Shown one piece after another: positions 18,656-28,309 of a DNA stretch of 64,000 nucleotides. The notes beneath the pieces are model-generated. The model was not told the origin of the DNA, did not search any database, and worked only from the letters and a program-made list of their open reading frames with translations. Positions within the stretch are counted from its first letter, which is position 1; every line of letters starts with the position of its first letter. The stretch is taken from NCBI GenBank assembly GCA_965243385.1, contig CBDEUV010000002.1:5890001-5954000 (forward strand). The letters are read 5' to 3'. The DNA is from JANSYA01 sp965243385. Its GTDB lineage: Bacteria > Spirochaetota > Leptospiria > Leptospirales > Leptonemataceae. The position numbers were made by a program, and so were the translations under genes.

Positions 18656-20788
18656 ATGTTCGATCTTTACGCCGACGTCGCCCTGCGCCTCCCGCTCGCG
18701 GAGTGTTTTACCTATCGGGTTCCGGCTGAATTAGAAGGCGCGATCGCGGCGGGGATGCGGGTGCAGGTCAGCCTGCGCAATGCGATCGAAGAGGGCCTTG
18801 TGGTGCGCCTGCATCGGCACGAACCTGATTTCGAAACGCTGCCCGTTCAGAAGTTGATTGATGTGCAAGAGCCGGTGCTGAACGCCGAGCAACTGCGCCT
18901 GGCCGCCTGGATGGCCGACTATTATCTGGCCGGTCCCGGGGAGTGCCTGTTCAAAATGTTTCCCCCGGGCAAACGCAATCCGCCGCGCCTGCCGGAATCG
19001 AAGCGTCGCGCCGCCGGGGATGTGGCGGGATTTGCGCCGGCCCACGCCCTAAACGCGGCCCAGCAGGCGGTGTATGACGCGATCCTGGCGGATTTCGAAA
19101 TCGTGAGCGAGTCGGCTTCGTCCGGTGAGACATCAGGCTCGCCTGGAAAACCACGCACGCATGTCGTGCACGGCATCACCGGCTCGGGCAAAACCGAAGT
19201 GTATATTCACACCCTGCTGGAAGCCCTGCGTCGCGGGCGGGGCGCGCTCTTGCTGGTGCCGGAGATTTCGCTTACTGTACAGCTGATCGGGCGACTGCAG
19301 TCGGTCTTCGCCGACGAACTCGCGCTTTTGCATTCGGCCTTGAGCGGCGGCGATCGGCGCAGCGCTTATATGCACGTGCTGCGCGGCGACAAACGCATCG
19401 CCGTCGGCACTCGCTCGGCGGTCTTCGCGCCGGTCAAGAATCCCGGGGTGATCATCCTCGATGAAGAACATGACGGTTCTTATAAAGAACACAGCGCGCC
19501 GCGCTATGACGCCCGACAGATCGCGCATAAGCGGGCCGCCGATCACGGAGCGCTGCTCGTGCTGGGATCGGCCACGCCCCGCATTGAAACCGCGTACGCC
19601 GCCCGGGTGATGCAAAAACAGACGGGCTTCGTATATCATACGCTGGGCGAGCGCGCGACGGGAGCGGAGCTGCCGCCGGTCCGCCGGGTGAAAGCCGCGT
19701 CAATGCAGACTCCGATCACGGGCGAGCTGTTGCACGAAATCGATCAGAACTTAAAGCGGGGTCAGCAGAGTATTCTATTGCTGAACCGGCGCGGTTACAA
19801 TCCGTTCGTGTATTGTTCGAATTGCGAAACGACCCAGAGCTGTCCCAATTGTTCGGTCGCTCTGAATTTGCACAAAGACCGGCGGCTGGTCTGTCACTAT
19901 TGCGCTTACAGCCGGCCCTTTGACGGCGTGTGCACAAACTGCTCCGGTCCGGCGAAACCCGTCGGCAGCGGAACGCAGAAGCTCGAAGAATACCTGTTGA
20001 ATCTCTTTCCTGAGGCGCGACTCGAACGTCTGGATACCGACGCTGCGTCAAAACGCAATACCGTGCGGGACTGTATCGCACGCCTGATCGCCGGGGAAAT
20101 CGACATTCTGCTCGGCACCCAGATGATCGCCAAAGGCCTGGACGCGCCCGGCGTGACTCTCGTGGGCGTGTTGCAGGCGGACCACGGTCTGGCCATGCCG
20201 GATTTTCGTTCGGCGGAGCGGACCTTCGCGCTTTTGACCCAGGTGGCGGGCCGGGCGGGGCGGGGTGCGCTTGAGGGCCGGGTGATCTTCGAGTGTTTGA
20301 ATCCCGAAAACCCGGTAATCGTGAACGCCGCCCGTCAGGAGTACGAAGCCTTTTATCGCGAAGAGATCACACAGCGTCACGACGCGGTCTATCCGCCGTT
20401 CTGTCGGGTGATACGTTTGCTGTATCGCAGCGAAGACGAAGACCGCGCCCGCACTGCCATCGATCGCCTGCACCGCCGGCTGCAACAGCACCTGAGCCAG
20501 CGACCCGCGCAGGCGGCCGGAGTCCTTTCCGGGCAGGGCGTACGCAGCGGTGCCGGCGGGCAGCCCGGGGAGGCGAGCGTCCAGGAGCTTGCGACGATTC
20601 TCGGTCCGGCGCCGGCGCCGCTGGAAAAGCTACACAATCAGTACCGCTATCATTTAATTATAAAAACCCTGCATATGAAGCGAGTGCGCGAGACCCTGTC
20701 AGAGCTGCTGGCGGCGAACGAAGATCGGGACCGCGGCCGGGATCGGCTGCATCTGGAAATCGACTTCGATCCGGTCGATCTGCTGTGA
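18656..20788 (+). CDS. priA: Primosomal replication-restart helicase PriA
   Basis: 3'-to-5' helicase that reloads the replisome at stalled forks. The 710-residue protein has an N-terminal 3'-DNA-binding domain, Walker A GITGSGKTE near residue 175, DEEH in ILDEEHDGSYKE near 270, and eight zinc-binding Cys between about 390 and 430 (CSNC, CPNC, CHYC, CTNC). It also has helicase motifs LGTQMIAKGLD and QVAGRAGRG. All diagnostic parts are intact. A Gly/Ala-rich insertion near residues 620-640 is unusual. It starts 13 bp after the UDG-like gene. Confidence 0.96.
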   Translation: MFDLYADVALRLPLAECFTYRVPAELEGAIAAGMRVQVSLRNAIEEGLVVRLHRHEPDFETLPVQKLIDVQEPVLNAEQLRLAAWMADYYLAGPGECLFKMFPPGKRNPPRLPESKRRAAGDVAGFAPAHALNAAQQAVYDAILADFEIVSESASSGETSGSPGKPRTHVVHGITGSGKTEVYIHTLLEALRRGRGALLLVPEISLTVQLIGRLQSVFADELALLHSALSGGDRRSAYMHVLRGDKRIAVGTRSAVFAPVKNPGVIILDEEHDGSYKEHSAPRYDARQIAHKRAADHGALLVLGSATPRIETAYAARVMQKQTGFVYHTLGERATGAELPPVRRVKAASMQTPITGELLHEIDQNLKRGQQSILLLNRRGYNPFVYCSNCETTQSCPNCSVALNLHKDRRLVCHYCAYSRPFDGVCTNCSGPAKPVGSGTQKLEEYLLNLFPEARLERLDTDAASKRNTVRDCIARLIAGEIDILLGTQMIAKGLDAPGVTLVGVLQADHGLAMPDFRSAERTFALLTQVAGRAGRGALEGRVIFECLNPENPVIVNAARQEYEAFYREEITQRHDAVYPPFCRVIRLLYRSEDEDRARTAIDRLHRRLQQHLSQRPAQAAGVLSGQGVRSGAGGQPGEASVQELATILGPAPAPLEKLHNQYRYHLIIKTLHMKRVRETLSELLAANEDRDRGRDRLHLEIDFDPVDLL

Positions 20789-20921
20789 CAGATCGCGGAG
20801 CCCTGGACGGCCGCGAGCCGAGGGGTCCGGTCGCTATGATTTTTTCGGCTCTGTCAAAATTGCCTTTTAGACATAATGCCCGCTGGAATTCTGGTCTTGC
20901 AACATTCCCTGGAGCAACTGC

Positions 20922-23918
20922 ATGTCCCTGATCGCCAACAATCCTTCCCGTAACCCGCTGGAGAGTACGGACCGCTACGAACGCCGTCACATTGGACCCG
21001 GAGCGGCCGACGTCGACGCCATGCTCGCGGCCATCGGGGTCGAAAGCATCGAAGCCCTGATCGAGCAAACCGTTCCCGCATCCATTCGCACGGATAGCGA
21101 GCTCAAGCTGGACCCGGCCCTGAGCGAACAGGACTATCTGAAGTCCGTCGCGGACATCGCCGATCAGAACAAAATCTTTCGCAGCTATCTGGGTCTGGGC
21201 TATTCCGATTGTATTACGCCGTCGGTGATCCTGCGCAATGTTTTCGAGAACCCGGGCTGGTATACGCAGTACACGCCGTACCAGGCCGAGATCTCACAGG
21301 GACGATTGGAAGCGCTGCTGAATTTTCAAACGATGGTCATGGATCTGACCGGGATGGAAATCGCGAACGCGTCGCTGCTCGACGAAAGCACAGCCGCCGC
21401 CGAGGCCATGGCCATGCTGCACCGTCTGCGGTCTCCGGGCCGCCGCCAGGCGAATACCTTCTTTGTAGATCAAAACAGTCTGCCCCAGACCATCGAAGTC
21501 GTGCAGGCCCGGGCCGAACCTCTTGGCATTCAGGTCGAGCTGGGCGATCCCGCTTCGGCCGCGGCCTCAGGCGACGATGTCTACGCGGTCTTGATTCAGT
21601 ATCCCGACCAGTACGGCGCAGTGCGGGATCCGGGCGCGACCGCCGCGACCCTGCGCGAAAAAGAGATTCGGGTGGTCTTCGCCGCGGATCTGATGTCCTT
21701 ATGTTTATTAAAAGCGCCGGGCGAATTCGGTGCTGACGTCGTAGTCGGCAACAGCCAGCGATTCGGCGTGCCCATGGGGTACGGCGGACCGCACGCCGCA
21801 TTTTTTGCGACCCGCGATGAATTCAAGCGCAGCATGCCCGGTCGTCTCATCGGCGTATCGGTCGATCGTCACAACCGGCCCGCCTATCGTCTGGCTTTGC
21901 AAACCCGCGAGCAGCACATTCGCCGCGAAAAAGCCACGTCGAATATCTGCACCGCCCAGGCGCTGCTGGCGATCATGGCTTCGATGTACGCGGTCTATCA
22001 CGGGCCGGACGGACTCAAGGCCATCGCCGAGCGCATTCATCTGGCGGCGCGCAGCCTGGAGGAGAGTCTGGCGAAACTCGGACTCAAACAGATGAATCCG
22101 GCCTATTTCGATACGCTGCGTTTCGCGGTCGATCCGCAACAGAGTGCCGCGATTCAAAAAGAAGCTCTGGCGGCCGGCATCAATCTGCGCTATATTCAAG
22201 CGGGCGGCGAATCCGGAATCGTCGTCGCGCTGGATGAGGCGGTCACCGCCCAGGAGCTGGCCGATCTGGTCGCCGTATTCGCGCGGGGTGTCGGCAGCGG
22301 CGAATCCAGCTCCCGGCTGAAAGCCATGCAAGATCTGGCGGTAGGCGTGTATGAAAAGTACACCGGCGGCATCGAAAGCCGCATTCCGGCCGGCGTCGCC
22401 CGTACGACTCCCTATCTGGAGCATCCCGTCTTTCACGAGCATCGCTCGGAAACGCGCATGATGCGCTATATCCGCTCGCTCGAACACAAGGATCTCGCTT
22501 TGAATACCGCCATGATCCCGCTGGGTTCGTGTACGATGAAATTGAACGCGGCCACGACCATGATCCCGGTTTCCTGGCCGGCCTTCGGGCGTATTCATCC
22601 GTTTGTACCGCTCGATCAGGTGGCCGGCTACCGGCGGGTATTTACTGAACTCGAAAACGATCTTTCTGAAATCACCGGCTTCGCCGCGACCTCGCTGCAA
22701 CCGAACTCCGGCGCCCAGGGCGAATACGCCGGCCTGATGGTCATTCGCGCGTATCAGAAAGCGCAGGGCCAGGGCGGGCGCGATGTCGCTTTGATCCCGA
22801 CTTCGGCGCACGGTACCAACCCCGCCAGCGCGACGATGGCCGGATTAAACGTGGTGCTGGTCAAATGCGACGATCAGGGTAACATCGACGTACCCGATCT
22901 CAAAGCGAAGGCAGCGCAACACGCCGATCGCCTGTGCTGCCTGATGATCACCTATCCGTCGACCCACGGCGTATTCGAAGAGACCATCGAAGAAATCTGC
23001 CGCGAAATTCACGAGCAGGGCGGCCAGGTCTATATGGACGGCGCGAATATGAACGCGCAGGTCGGTATCACGAGCCCCGGTCGCATCGGCGCGGACGTTT
23101 GCCATCTGAATCTGCACAAGACCTTCAGCATTCCACATGGCGGCGGCGGGCCCGGCATGGGGCCGATCTGCGTGGCCAAACACCTGGCGCCGTTTTTGCC
23201 GGGCCATGGTCTCGCGCAAGAATTGGGAACGAACGCCTCGATTCCGGCCATCGCCGGCGCGCCTTACGGCAGCGCGAGTATCCTGTTGATCTCGTATGCT
23301 TATATCAAAATGCTCGGCAAACGCGGCGTGCTCGAGGCGACCAAATACGCGATCTTAAACGCGAACTATCTGAAGACGAAACTCGAAGGCGCGTATGACG
23401 TGCTGTATACCGGCAAGAACGGGCGCGTCGCCCACGAGATGATTCTCGACATTCGCCCGTTCAAGAAACTCGCGGGCATCGAAGTTGAAGATGTGGCCAA
23501 GCGCCTGATCGACTACGGCTTCCACGCGCCGACCATGAGCTGGCCCGTGCCCGGCACGCTGATGGTCGAGCCGACCGAAAGCGAACCGAAAGAAGAGCTG
23601 GATCGTTTCATTGAGGCGATGCTGAAGATTCGCGAGGAGATCCAGGCCATCGCCGACGGCCAGGCCGACCAGGCGGACAACGTACTGAAGAACGCGCCGC
23701 ATACCGCGCTGGAAGTTTCCGGAGATAGCTGGGAGCACGCCTATTCGCGCAGCGACGCGGCTTATCCGGTTGCTGTGTTGCGCGAACAGAAATTCTGGGC
23801 GCCGGTCGGTCGCATCGACAACGCCTACGGCGATCGCAATTTGATGTGTTCGTGCCCGCCGCTCGACGCTTACGCGGAAAGCGAAGAACCCGCGCAGGCG
23901 GAACTGGCCGCGCGCTGA
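20922..23918 (+). CDS. gcvP: Glycine dehydrogenase (decarboxylating), P protein
   Basis: Single-chain P protein of the glycine cleavage system, which decarboxylates glycine with pyridoxal phosphate and passes aminomethyl to the H protein. At 998 residues it is the fused form. It begins with RRHIGPGAADVDAML, has LDESTAAAEAM near residue 160, and carries the PLP lysine in LNLHKTFSIPHGGGGPGMG near residue 732. The gcvT and gcvH genes are not adjacent, so the operon is broken up here. The 133-bp upstream gap shows no tandem glycine riboswitch that I can recognise. Confidence 0.97.
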   Translation: MSLIANNPSRNPLESTDRYERRHIGPGAADVDAMLAAIGVESIEALIEQTVPASIRTDSELKLDPALSEQDYLKSVADIADQNKIFRSYLGLGYSDCITPSVILRNVFENPGWYTQYTPYQAEISQGRLEALLNFQTMVMDLTGMEIANASLLDESTAAAEAMAMLHRLRSPGRRQANTFFVDQNSLPQTIEVVQARAEPLGIQVELGDPASAAASGDDVYAVLIQYPDQYGAVRDPGATAATLREKEIRVVFAADLMSLCLLKAPGEFGADVVVGNSQRFGVPMGYGGPHAAFFATRDEFKRSMPGRLIGVSVDRHNRPAYRLALQTREQHIRREKATSNICTAQALLAIMASMYAVYHGPDGLKAIAERIHLAARSLEESLAKLGLKQMNPAYFDTLRFAVDPQQSAAIQKEALAAGINLRYIQAGGESGIVVALDEAVTAQELADLVAVFARGVGSGESSSRLKAMQDLAVGVYEKYTGGIESRIPAGVARTTPYLEHPVFHEHRSETRMMRYIRSLEHKDLALNTAMIPLGSCTMKLNAATTMIPVSWPAFGRIHPFVPLDQVAGYRRVFTELENDLSEITGFAATSLQPNSGAQGEYAGLMVIRAYQKAQGQGGRDVALIPTSAHGTNPASATMAGLNVVLVKCDDQGNIDVPDLKAKAAQHADRLCCLMITYPSTHGVFEETIEEICREIHEQGGQVYMDGANMNAQVGITSPGRIGADVCHLNLHKTFSIPHGGGGPGMGPICVAKHLAPFLPGHGLAQELGTNASIPAIAGAPYGSASILLISYAYIKMLGKRGVLEATKYAILNANYLKTKLEGAYDVLYTGKNGRVAHEMILDIRPFKKLAGIEVEDVAKRLIDYGFHAPTMSWPVPGTLMVEPTESEPKEELDRFIEAMLKIREEIQAIADGQADQADNVLKNAPHTALEVSGDSWEHAYSRSDAAYPVAVLREQKFWAPVGRIDNAYGDRNLMCSCPPLDAYAESEEPAQAELAAR

Positions 23919-24005
23919 TTCGCGCGGATCGGTTCAATTCGAATCGCCTTGCTTTGACTGGAATACAGCGTCGGAGCCGCTGCTTTGCGAGCTCGGACTT
24001 CAGCC

Positions 24006-24704
24006 TCAGTTCAGGGACTGGCCGCCGTCGGTTTCCGGCGGCTGCAGTCCGCGGTCTTTCACGATCTTGAGTAAATCGATCTGTTTGCGGTACATGTCCT
24101 GCACTCCCGCCAGCAGATCGGGCAGGGTTTCGAGTTCCAGCAGCTGTTGCTTTTGGTGCTGCGGCACGTGCAGCAGGTACGAGGCCGCGTAGCTCAGCGC
24201 CCGCGCGTCGCGGGGCAAGCGCGAATAGTCGAGGGTTTCGGAGGCCTCGGAATCACCTGCTTCCGACTGGCGGCTCAACAATTCCACGTATTCCTGGATC
24301 AACGGTAAGATGCCCTGGGCCTGGCGATTCTCCGCGTCGGAGGACTCGTTATCTTCGCCGTCGATGAAGCGTACCTCGCCCTGAAGATAGGGGGCCCCCT
24401 CGCGATCCAGGGACAAGATCTCGAAGCGCCTGGTTCCGATCGCTACGAGATTCATGCGACCTTCGGGCAGCGACTGGACTTTCAGAATTTGGGCGCTGGT
24501 GCCGTGGCTATGGGTGCGGGCGATGGGGCCGAGCGCTTCGCGGCCCTCTTCGATCAGCACCACGCCGAATTCCTGGTCCTGATCCAGGCAAAACTGCATC
24601 ATGCTTTTATAACGTTCTTCGAAGATGTGCAGCTGGATCGGCACGCCCGGAAAGAGCACCGAACCCAGCGGGAATAGCGGCAGCCTGGTCGTCGCTTCTT
24701 TCAT
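24006..24704 (-). CDS. LON substrate-binding-domain protein
   Basis: Protein of 232 residues consisting of the N-terminal LON domain without ATPase or protease parts. It begins MKEATTRLPLFPLGSVLFPG and continues with LHIFEERYKSMM and FGVVLIEEG, the classic pattern of the stand-alone family. The C-terminal half is helical (LLELETLPDLLAGVQDMYRK). The start at 24704 puts the LPLFPL motif at the N-terminus as in relatives; an upstream in-frame codon at 24788 would add 28 residues running almost to the divergent fmt gene. Role unknown; the LON domain is thought to bind polypeptides. Confidence 0.85.
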   Translation of the reverse strand: MKEATTRLPLFPLGSVLFPGVPIQLHIFEERYKSMMQFCLDQDQEFGVVLIEEGREALGPIARTHSHGTSAQILKVQSLPEGRMNLVAIGTRRFEILSLDREGAPYLQGEVRFIDGEDNESSDAENRQAQGILPLIQEYVELLSRQSEAGDSEASETLDYSRLPRDARALSYAASYLLHVPQHQKQQLLELETLPDLLAGVQDMYRKQIDLLKIVKDRGLQPPETDGGQSLN

Positions 24705-24803
24705 CTCGATTAGAATAAGCATTCGCTCGCTCGCCGACCATCCGGCCACAGCGGGAACTTTCGGATTGACGCGAAGCCTGCCCGCCATCGACTATCCGGG
24801 CCT

Positions 24804-25859
24804 ATGCGTCTGGGGTATATGGGCAGTCCGTGGATATCCGCCCGCCTGCTGGAGGCGCTACTCGCCCGCTCTGCCCACGACGTGGCCTTCGTCGTGTCGA
24901 ATCCGGACAGCCCCCGGGGACGCAGCTCGCGCCCGCAGCCGACCGAAGTTTCCGCCCTGGCCCTGGATCGCGGGCTTCCGCTGTATCGGCCGGCCACTCT
25001 GAAGAACGGGGCTATCACATCGGAACTGGCGGAGCACAAGGTCGATTTGATCGTGGTCTTCGCCTACGGGCGGCTCTTGCCGGCCGACGTCTTTGAACTT
25101 CCGCCGGCCGGCACCATCAATCTGCACGCGTCGCTGTTGCCGCTCCTGCGCGGGGCCTCGCCCATTCAGTCGGCGGTGCTGGAAGGCTTTCGCGAGACCG
25201 GCTGGTCGATTCAGTTTATCGCGGAAGGGATGGATACCGGCGACGTGCTTTCCGAAGTGCGCCTGCCGGTTGATCCCGACGAAAATGCGGGAGAACTCAC
25301 CGAACGATTGCTGCCTGCGGGCATTCAGCTGATGCTGGAGACTCTCGAGCGCATCGCGGCCGAACTCGCGGCCGGCCGGGACGTGCGCGCTCTCGGGACA
25401 CCACAGGTCGAAGCGGAGGCGACCCACTGCCGCAAAATCACGACTGAGATGTCGCGCATTGATTGGAACCGCCCCGCTTTAGACATTCATAATACGGTGC
25501 GGGCTTTTAATCCCCGGCCGATCGCTCGCAGCGTCTTTCGCGAAGACGGCGGCGCGCTGAAAATTCATCGCACCCGGGTGCCGGACCCGGAAACCCTGAA
25601 GAGGGCGATGGATTATCATAGCGGCGAGGCGCTCCCTGCCGGCCAACTCGCGGAGACCGAAGCCGGGAGCCTGCTGGCGGTGCGGCTGCCGGCGCCGGAT
25701 TCGGACGCGCTCCGGCCGGGCCTGCTGGTTGCGACCGGGCGGGGCTGGCTGGAGATCCTGGAACTCCAGCCGGAGAACAGAAAGAAATTGACCGTGCAGG
25801 ATTTTTTAAACGGTTACCGTAAGCAGGGCCCGGTTCTGCTGGGAAGTACAACGAAATGA
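24804..25859 (+). CDS. fmt: Methionyl-tRNA formyltransferase
   Basis: Formylates initiator Met-tRNA with 10-formyl-tetrahydrofolate. Protein of 351 residues with N-terminal MGSPWISARLLEALL and VSNPDSPRGR, the catalytic block INLHASLLPLLRGASPIQ with the conserved Asn and His near residue 110, and GMDTGDVL near 150. The C-terminal OB-like domain is present with a small insertion. The usual partner def is not adjacent. The start is divergent from the LON-domain gene, so the 100-bp gap should hold promoters for both. The end overlaps the next gene by ATGA. Confidence 0.95.
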   Translation: MRLGYMGSPWISARLLEALLARSAHDVAFVVSNPDSPRGRSSRPQPTEVSALALDRGLPLYRPATLKNGAITSELAEHKVDLIVVFAYGRLLPADVFELPPAGTINLHASLLPLLRGASPIQSAVLEGFRETGWSIQFIAEGMDTGDVLSEVRLPVDPDENAGELTERLLPAGIQLMLETLERIAAELAAGRDVRALGTPQVEAEATHCRKITTEMSRIDWNRPALDIHNTVRAFNPRPIARSVFREDGGALKIHRTRVPDPETLKRAMDYHSGEALPAGQLAETEAGSLLAVRLPAPDSDALRPGLLVATGRGWLEILELQPENRKKLTVQDFLNGYRKQGPVLLGSTTK

Positions 25860-26920
25860 GTGAAAAACCCCAATACCAGTTTCTGACGGGCCTGGCCCGC
25901 TTCGTATTCTACGCCGTATTGACCCTGGCGATTTTCTTCGGCGCCGCGGTCGTCATCTTCATTTTGCGCGGATCAAGTACGGAAACCAACGCCATGCCGG
26001 ATGTGACCGGCAAGTACTACGTCGATGTGCACGAGGATTTGAACGGCCGTCTTCAACTTCGGGTGCGCCTGAAGAAACGGGCCTTCAACGATCGCGCGGC
26101 CGGACTGGTGCTCTACCAGAGCATCGCCCCGGGCTCTCTCGTGCAGCCTCGCGAAAAAATAGAACTGATTGTAAACCAGCCGGATCCGCTGCTCAAAATG
26201 CCGGATCTGATGCGCGCTTCGATTCAGAATGCCAGGTCGTCCATCTCCCGACTGGCGGGTGATGAGCGGGTCTACGCGTTGACCATGGCCGCTGTCAGTG
26301 AAATCGAAACCGACGAAGCGCCCGCCGGGACCGTGCTTGCTCAGTTTCCGCCGGCCGGCCAGAGCGTGACGCCGGGAGAAAGCGTCTATCTGCTCGTGGC
26401 GAAAGAGGCCCGGCAGGTGCCTGTCGCCGCCGCTGGCCGGCAAACGGCGCCGATCAGCCCGGAAGAAGCCAACGGGTGGGCCGGTCAGAACGTGACCATC
26501 CTGGGAGAGTATTTGAGCCGCCGCGGGATCGACTATCGCCTGGGGGAGATCAAACCGCCGCCGTCCGCCGCGGAGAACGGGCAGGTCTTTTCGGTAGCAG
26601 GGCCGGGAGCCGCCGGCTCCGGCGCGCCGCTGCAGCTGAATGTCTATCTCGATCGTCCGGACGAACGGTACGGCAGCGGCTATGAATTGATCGAAGTCGA
26701 TCTCGACGAACCGGGCAGCTGTCGCGGGGAAGTGCAGAATCTGGCCCGTACCGAAACGGGCGAGCTGCCGTTGCCTCGCCGGATCTTCGCGACCGAAGCC
26801 CATGGAGACGATGAAACCGTGAGCGTGATTCTGTATCGCACGGGAGAAAACGAGGTCCGCTTCTTCTGCGGCGAAGAGCTGGTTTACGAGCGTACGTTGC
26901 GTCCCGAGTATCCGGGCTGA
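25856..26920 (+). CDS. Membrane-anchored PASTA-domain protein
   Basis: Protein of 354 residues with one N-terminal membrane segment (FVFYAVLTLAIFFGAAVVIF, about 16-36) followed by about three PASTA-like modules. The clearest are those ending LVLYQSIAPGSLVQPREKI and VLAQFPPAGQSVTPGESVYL; a third, less regular, precedes FSVAGPGAAGSG. PASTA modules bind peptidoglycan fragments or mediate contacts. There is no kinase or transpeptidase domain, so it is not PknB or a PBP. It overlaps fmt by four bases. A role in cell-wall sensing or division is inference. Confidence 0.85.
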   Translation: MSEKPQYQFLTGLARFVFYAVLTLAIFFGAAVVIFILRGSSTETNAMPDVTGKYYVDVHEDLNGRLQLRVRLKKRAFNDRAAGLVLYQSIAPGSLVQPREKIELIVNQPDPLLKMPDLMRASIQNARSSISRLAGDERVYALTMAAVSEIETDEAPAGTVLAQFPPAGQSVTPGESVYLLVAKEARQVPVAAAGRQTAPISPEEANGWAGQNVTILGEYLSRRGIDYRLGEIKPPPSAAENGQVFSVAGPGAAGSGAPLQLNVYLDRPDERYGSGYELIEVDLDEPGSCRGEVQNLARTETGELPLPRRIFATEAHGDDETVSVILYRTGENEVRFFCGEELVYERTLRPEYPG

Positions 26921-27000
26921 TGCCGCTCCTGTGGATTATTTGCAGGCCTGGCGTCAGAATTCCTTGACCCGGGCTCAAGCCTGAATTGACTGGTCGGATC

Positions 27001-27255
27001 GTGGTTCGTATAAGATTACAAAGACTGGGTTCGACCCATCGCCCCTTTTATCGTATTGTGGCGGCCAATTCCACCGCTCCGCGGGACGGTCGTTTCATTG
27101 AAATTCTCGGCACCTATGACCCGGTGAAAGTCGCCGCGGATAACGTGACTCTGAAAGAAGAGCGCATCAAGCACTGGCTCGGCCACGGCGCCCAGCCTTC
27201 CGATTCAGTTCGTTCGATTCTGGAAAAAAAGGGCCTGCTCGCGGCAGCGAAATAA
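27001..27255 (+). CDS. rpsP: 30S ribosomal protein S16
   Basis: Small-subunit protein bS16, 84 residues, with VVRIRLQRLGSTHRPFYRIV and APRDGRFIEILGTYDP. The GTG at 27001 gives the MVRIRL start shared by bS16 proteins; the TTG at 26986 would add five residues not seen in the family. First gene of the rpsP-khpA-rimM-trmD-rplS operon. I saw no convincing promoter in the 80 bp upstream, so it could also be read from the fmt-PASTA transcript. Confidence 0.97.
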   Translation: MVRIRLQRLGSTHRPFYRIVAANSTAPRDGRFIEILGTYDPVKVAADNVTLKEERIKHWLGHGAQPSDSVRSILEKKGLLAAAK

Positions 27256-27339
27256 CGCAGCGACGGTCCGGACTCCGGCGCAGGTCGTTTGCTCAGCGGC
27301 GCGACAGGCTCCCAACCGAACAGGCAACAGGAAGCAAAC

Positions 27340-27588
27340 GTGACGGAAGCAATGCATTCGACGGAGCTCGTAGAATACATCGTTCACAGTCTGGTTGAAA
27401 ATCCGGACGAAGTGCAAATCAACACGATTCCCGGAACCGAAGAGACGATCATCGAACTGCGCGTCGCCGAATCCGACGTCGGCAAAGTCATCGGTAAAAA
27501 CGGCAGCGTCGCCCGGGCGCTGCGCACTCTGCTATCGGCCCTGGGCTCCCGGGACGACAAAACCTATTCTCTCGAAATCATCGACTGA
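27340..27588 (+). CDS. khpA: KH-domain RNA-binding protein KhpA
   Basis: Protein of 82 residues made of one type II KH domain with the GxxG loop in VGKVIGKNGSVARALRTLL near residue 50. The GTG start at 27340 has AGGA at the right spacing and gives the usual length; a TTG further upstream would add 17 residues unlike the family. KhpA proteins bind RNA and act in division, envelope and translation control with partners such as KhpB. Location between rpsP and rimM is the standard one. Confidence 0.93.
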   Translation: MTEAMHSTELVEYIVHSLVENPDEVQINTIPGTEETIIELRVAESDVGKVIGKNGSVARALRTLLSALGSRDDKTYSLEIID

Positions 27589-27598
27589 TCTCAGCGCC

Positions 27599-28294
27599 GT
27601 GCAACCGCAACAATTGATCGCCGTTGCGCGCGTGACCGGCACCGTATTCAACAAAAGCGTTCGCTATAATGTAACGATCGGCGGCGACGGTCTCGCCGAT
27701 TTGAAGCCGCCGCTTTCGGTCTGGCTGCATCGCCCGACGTATCGCGGTAACGATCTAAAAAAGATCTTAAATTCCGTAAACCCGCATCCGCGAGAAGACG
27801 GACTCTTCGCCGCGGCCGAATTGACCTGGCGCAAGATCGGCGTGAATCGCAAGGCTCAGGTGAACCTGAAAGTCGGCGCGGATTTTTCCGACTGGGGCCC
27901 TGAAGGCGTCGGCGATCTGCGGGGTTGGTGGCTGTGCGTCGAACGCGAGCAACTGGCCGCTTCCGGCGAAGTTTACGTGTTTCAGCTGCTGGGCCTGGCC
28001 GTGCACCGGATGGATGAGCAGGGCGGGCGAGAAGCGGAAGCGGTGGGTACGGTTACCGGCTACGTAGAAACCGGCGCCCACGGAATCCTGGAGACCAGGA
28101 CAGTGGCATCGTTTGAGAAGCTGGCCGGGGCGGGAGCCGAATCGGAGCGCCCCTCCGAAGCGGAAGACGGTGACGCGGGTGAGGGGCAGACCGGCGAAGT
28201 CGAAGTCCTGGTGCCGCTGGTTCCCGAATATACCGAGCTGGACCTTGACCAGGGACGGGTGTATGTTCGCGGTTATGACGATTTGATCGTATGA
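27599..28294 (+). CDS. rimM: 16S rRNA processing protein RimM, divergent
   Basis: Protein of 231 residues assigned to RimM, which helps mature the 30S head and binds S19. The N-terminal domain (IAVARVTGTVFNKSVRYNV) is more divergent than usual. The PRC-barrel part is recognisable: DLRGWWLCVEREQLA, a GTVTGYVETGAHGILET segment, then VLVPLVPEYTELDLDQGRV. An acidic insertion of about 30 residues (near 185-210) interrupts the barrel. The call leans on position between khpA and trmD. The GTG start was chosen because it directly precedes the conserved beginning; upstream sequence belongs to khpA in another frame. Confidence 0.85.
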   Translation: MQPQQLIAVARVTGTVFNKSVRYNVTIGGDGLADLKPPLSVWLHRPTYRGNDLKKILNSVNPHPREDGLFAAAELTWRKIGVNRKAQVNLKVGADFSDWGPEGVGDLRGWWLCVEREQLAASGEVYVFQLLGLAVHRMDEQGGREAEAVGTVTGYVETGAHGILETRTVASFEKLAGAGAESERPSEAEDGDAGEGQTGEVEVLVPLVPEYTELDLDQGRVYVRGYDDLIV

Positions 28295-28309
28295 CCGTTC
28301 TGGTGGTTT

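Noticed and set aside
20789..20921. Glycine riboswitch before gcvP
   Set aside because: The gap is only 133 bp and shows no pair of aptamer-like conserved cores. It holds a loose inverted repeat around a T6 run, not a clear terminator or promoter.
21708..22811. Long antisense frame of 367 codons inside gcvP
   Set aside because: It mirrors the codon structure of a certain, highly conserved gene in GC-rich DNA; the same holds for 58269-59306 inside der and 1009-1677 inside the helicase.
23919..24005. tRNA-like GGTTCAATTCGAATCGCC after gcvP
   Set aside because: It recalls a T-arm, but no acceptor stem, anticodon arm or proper spacing is present. I found no tRNA elsewhere in the window.
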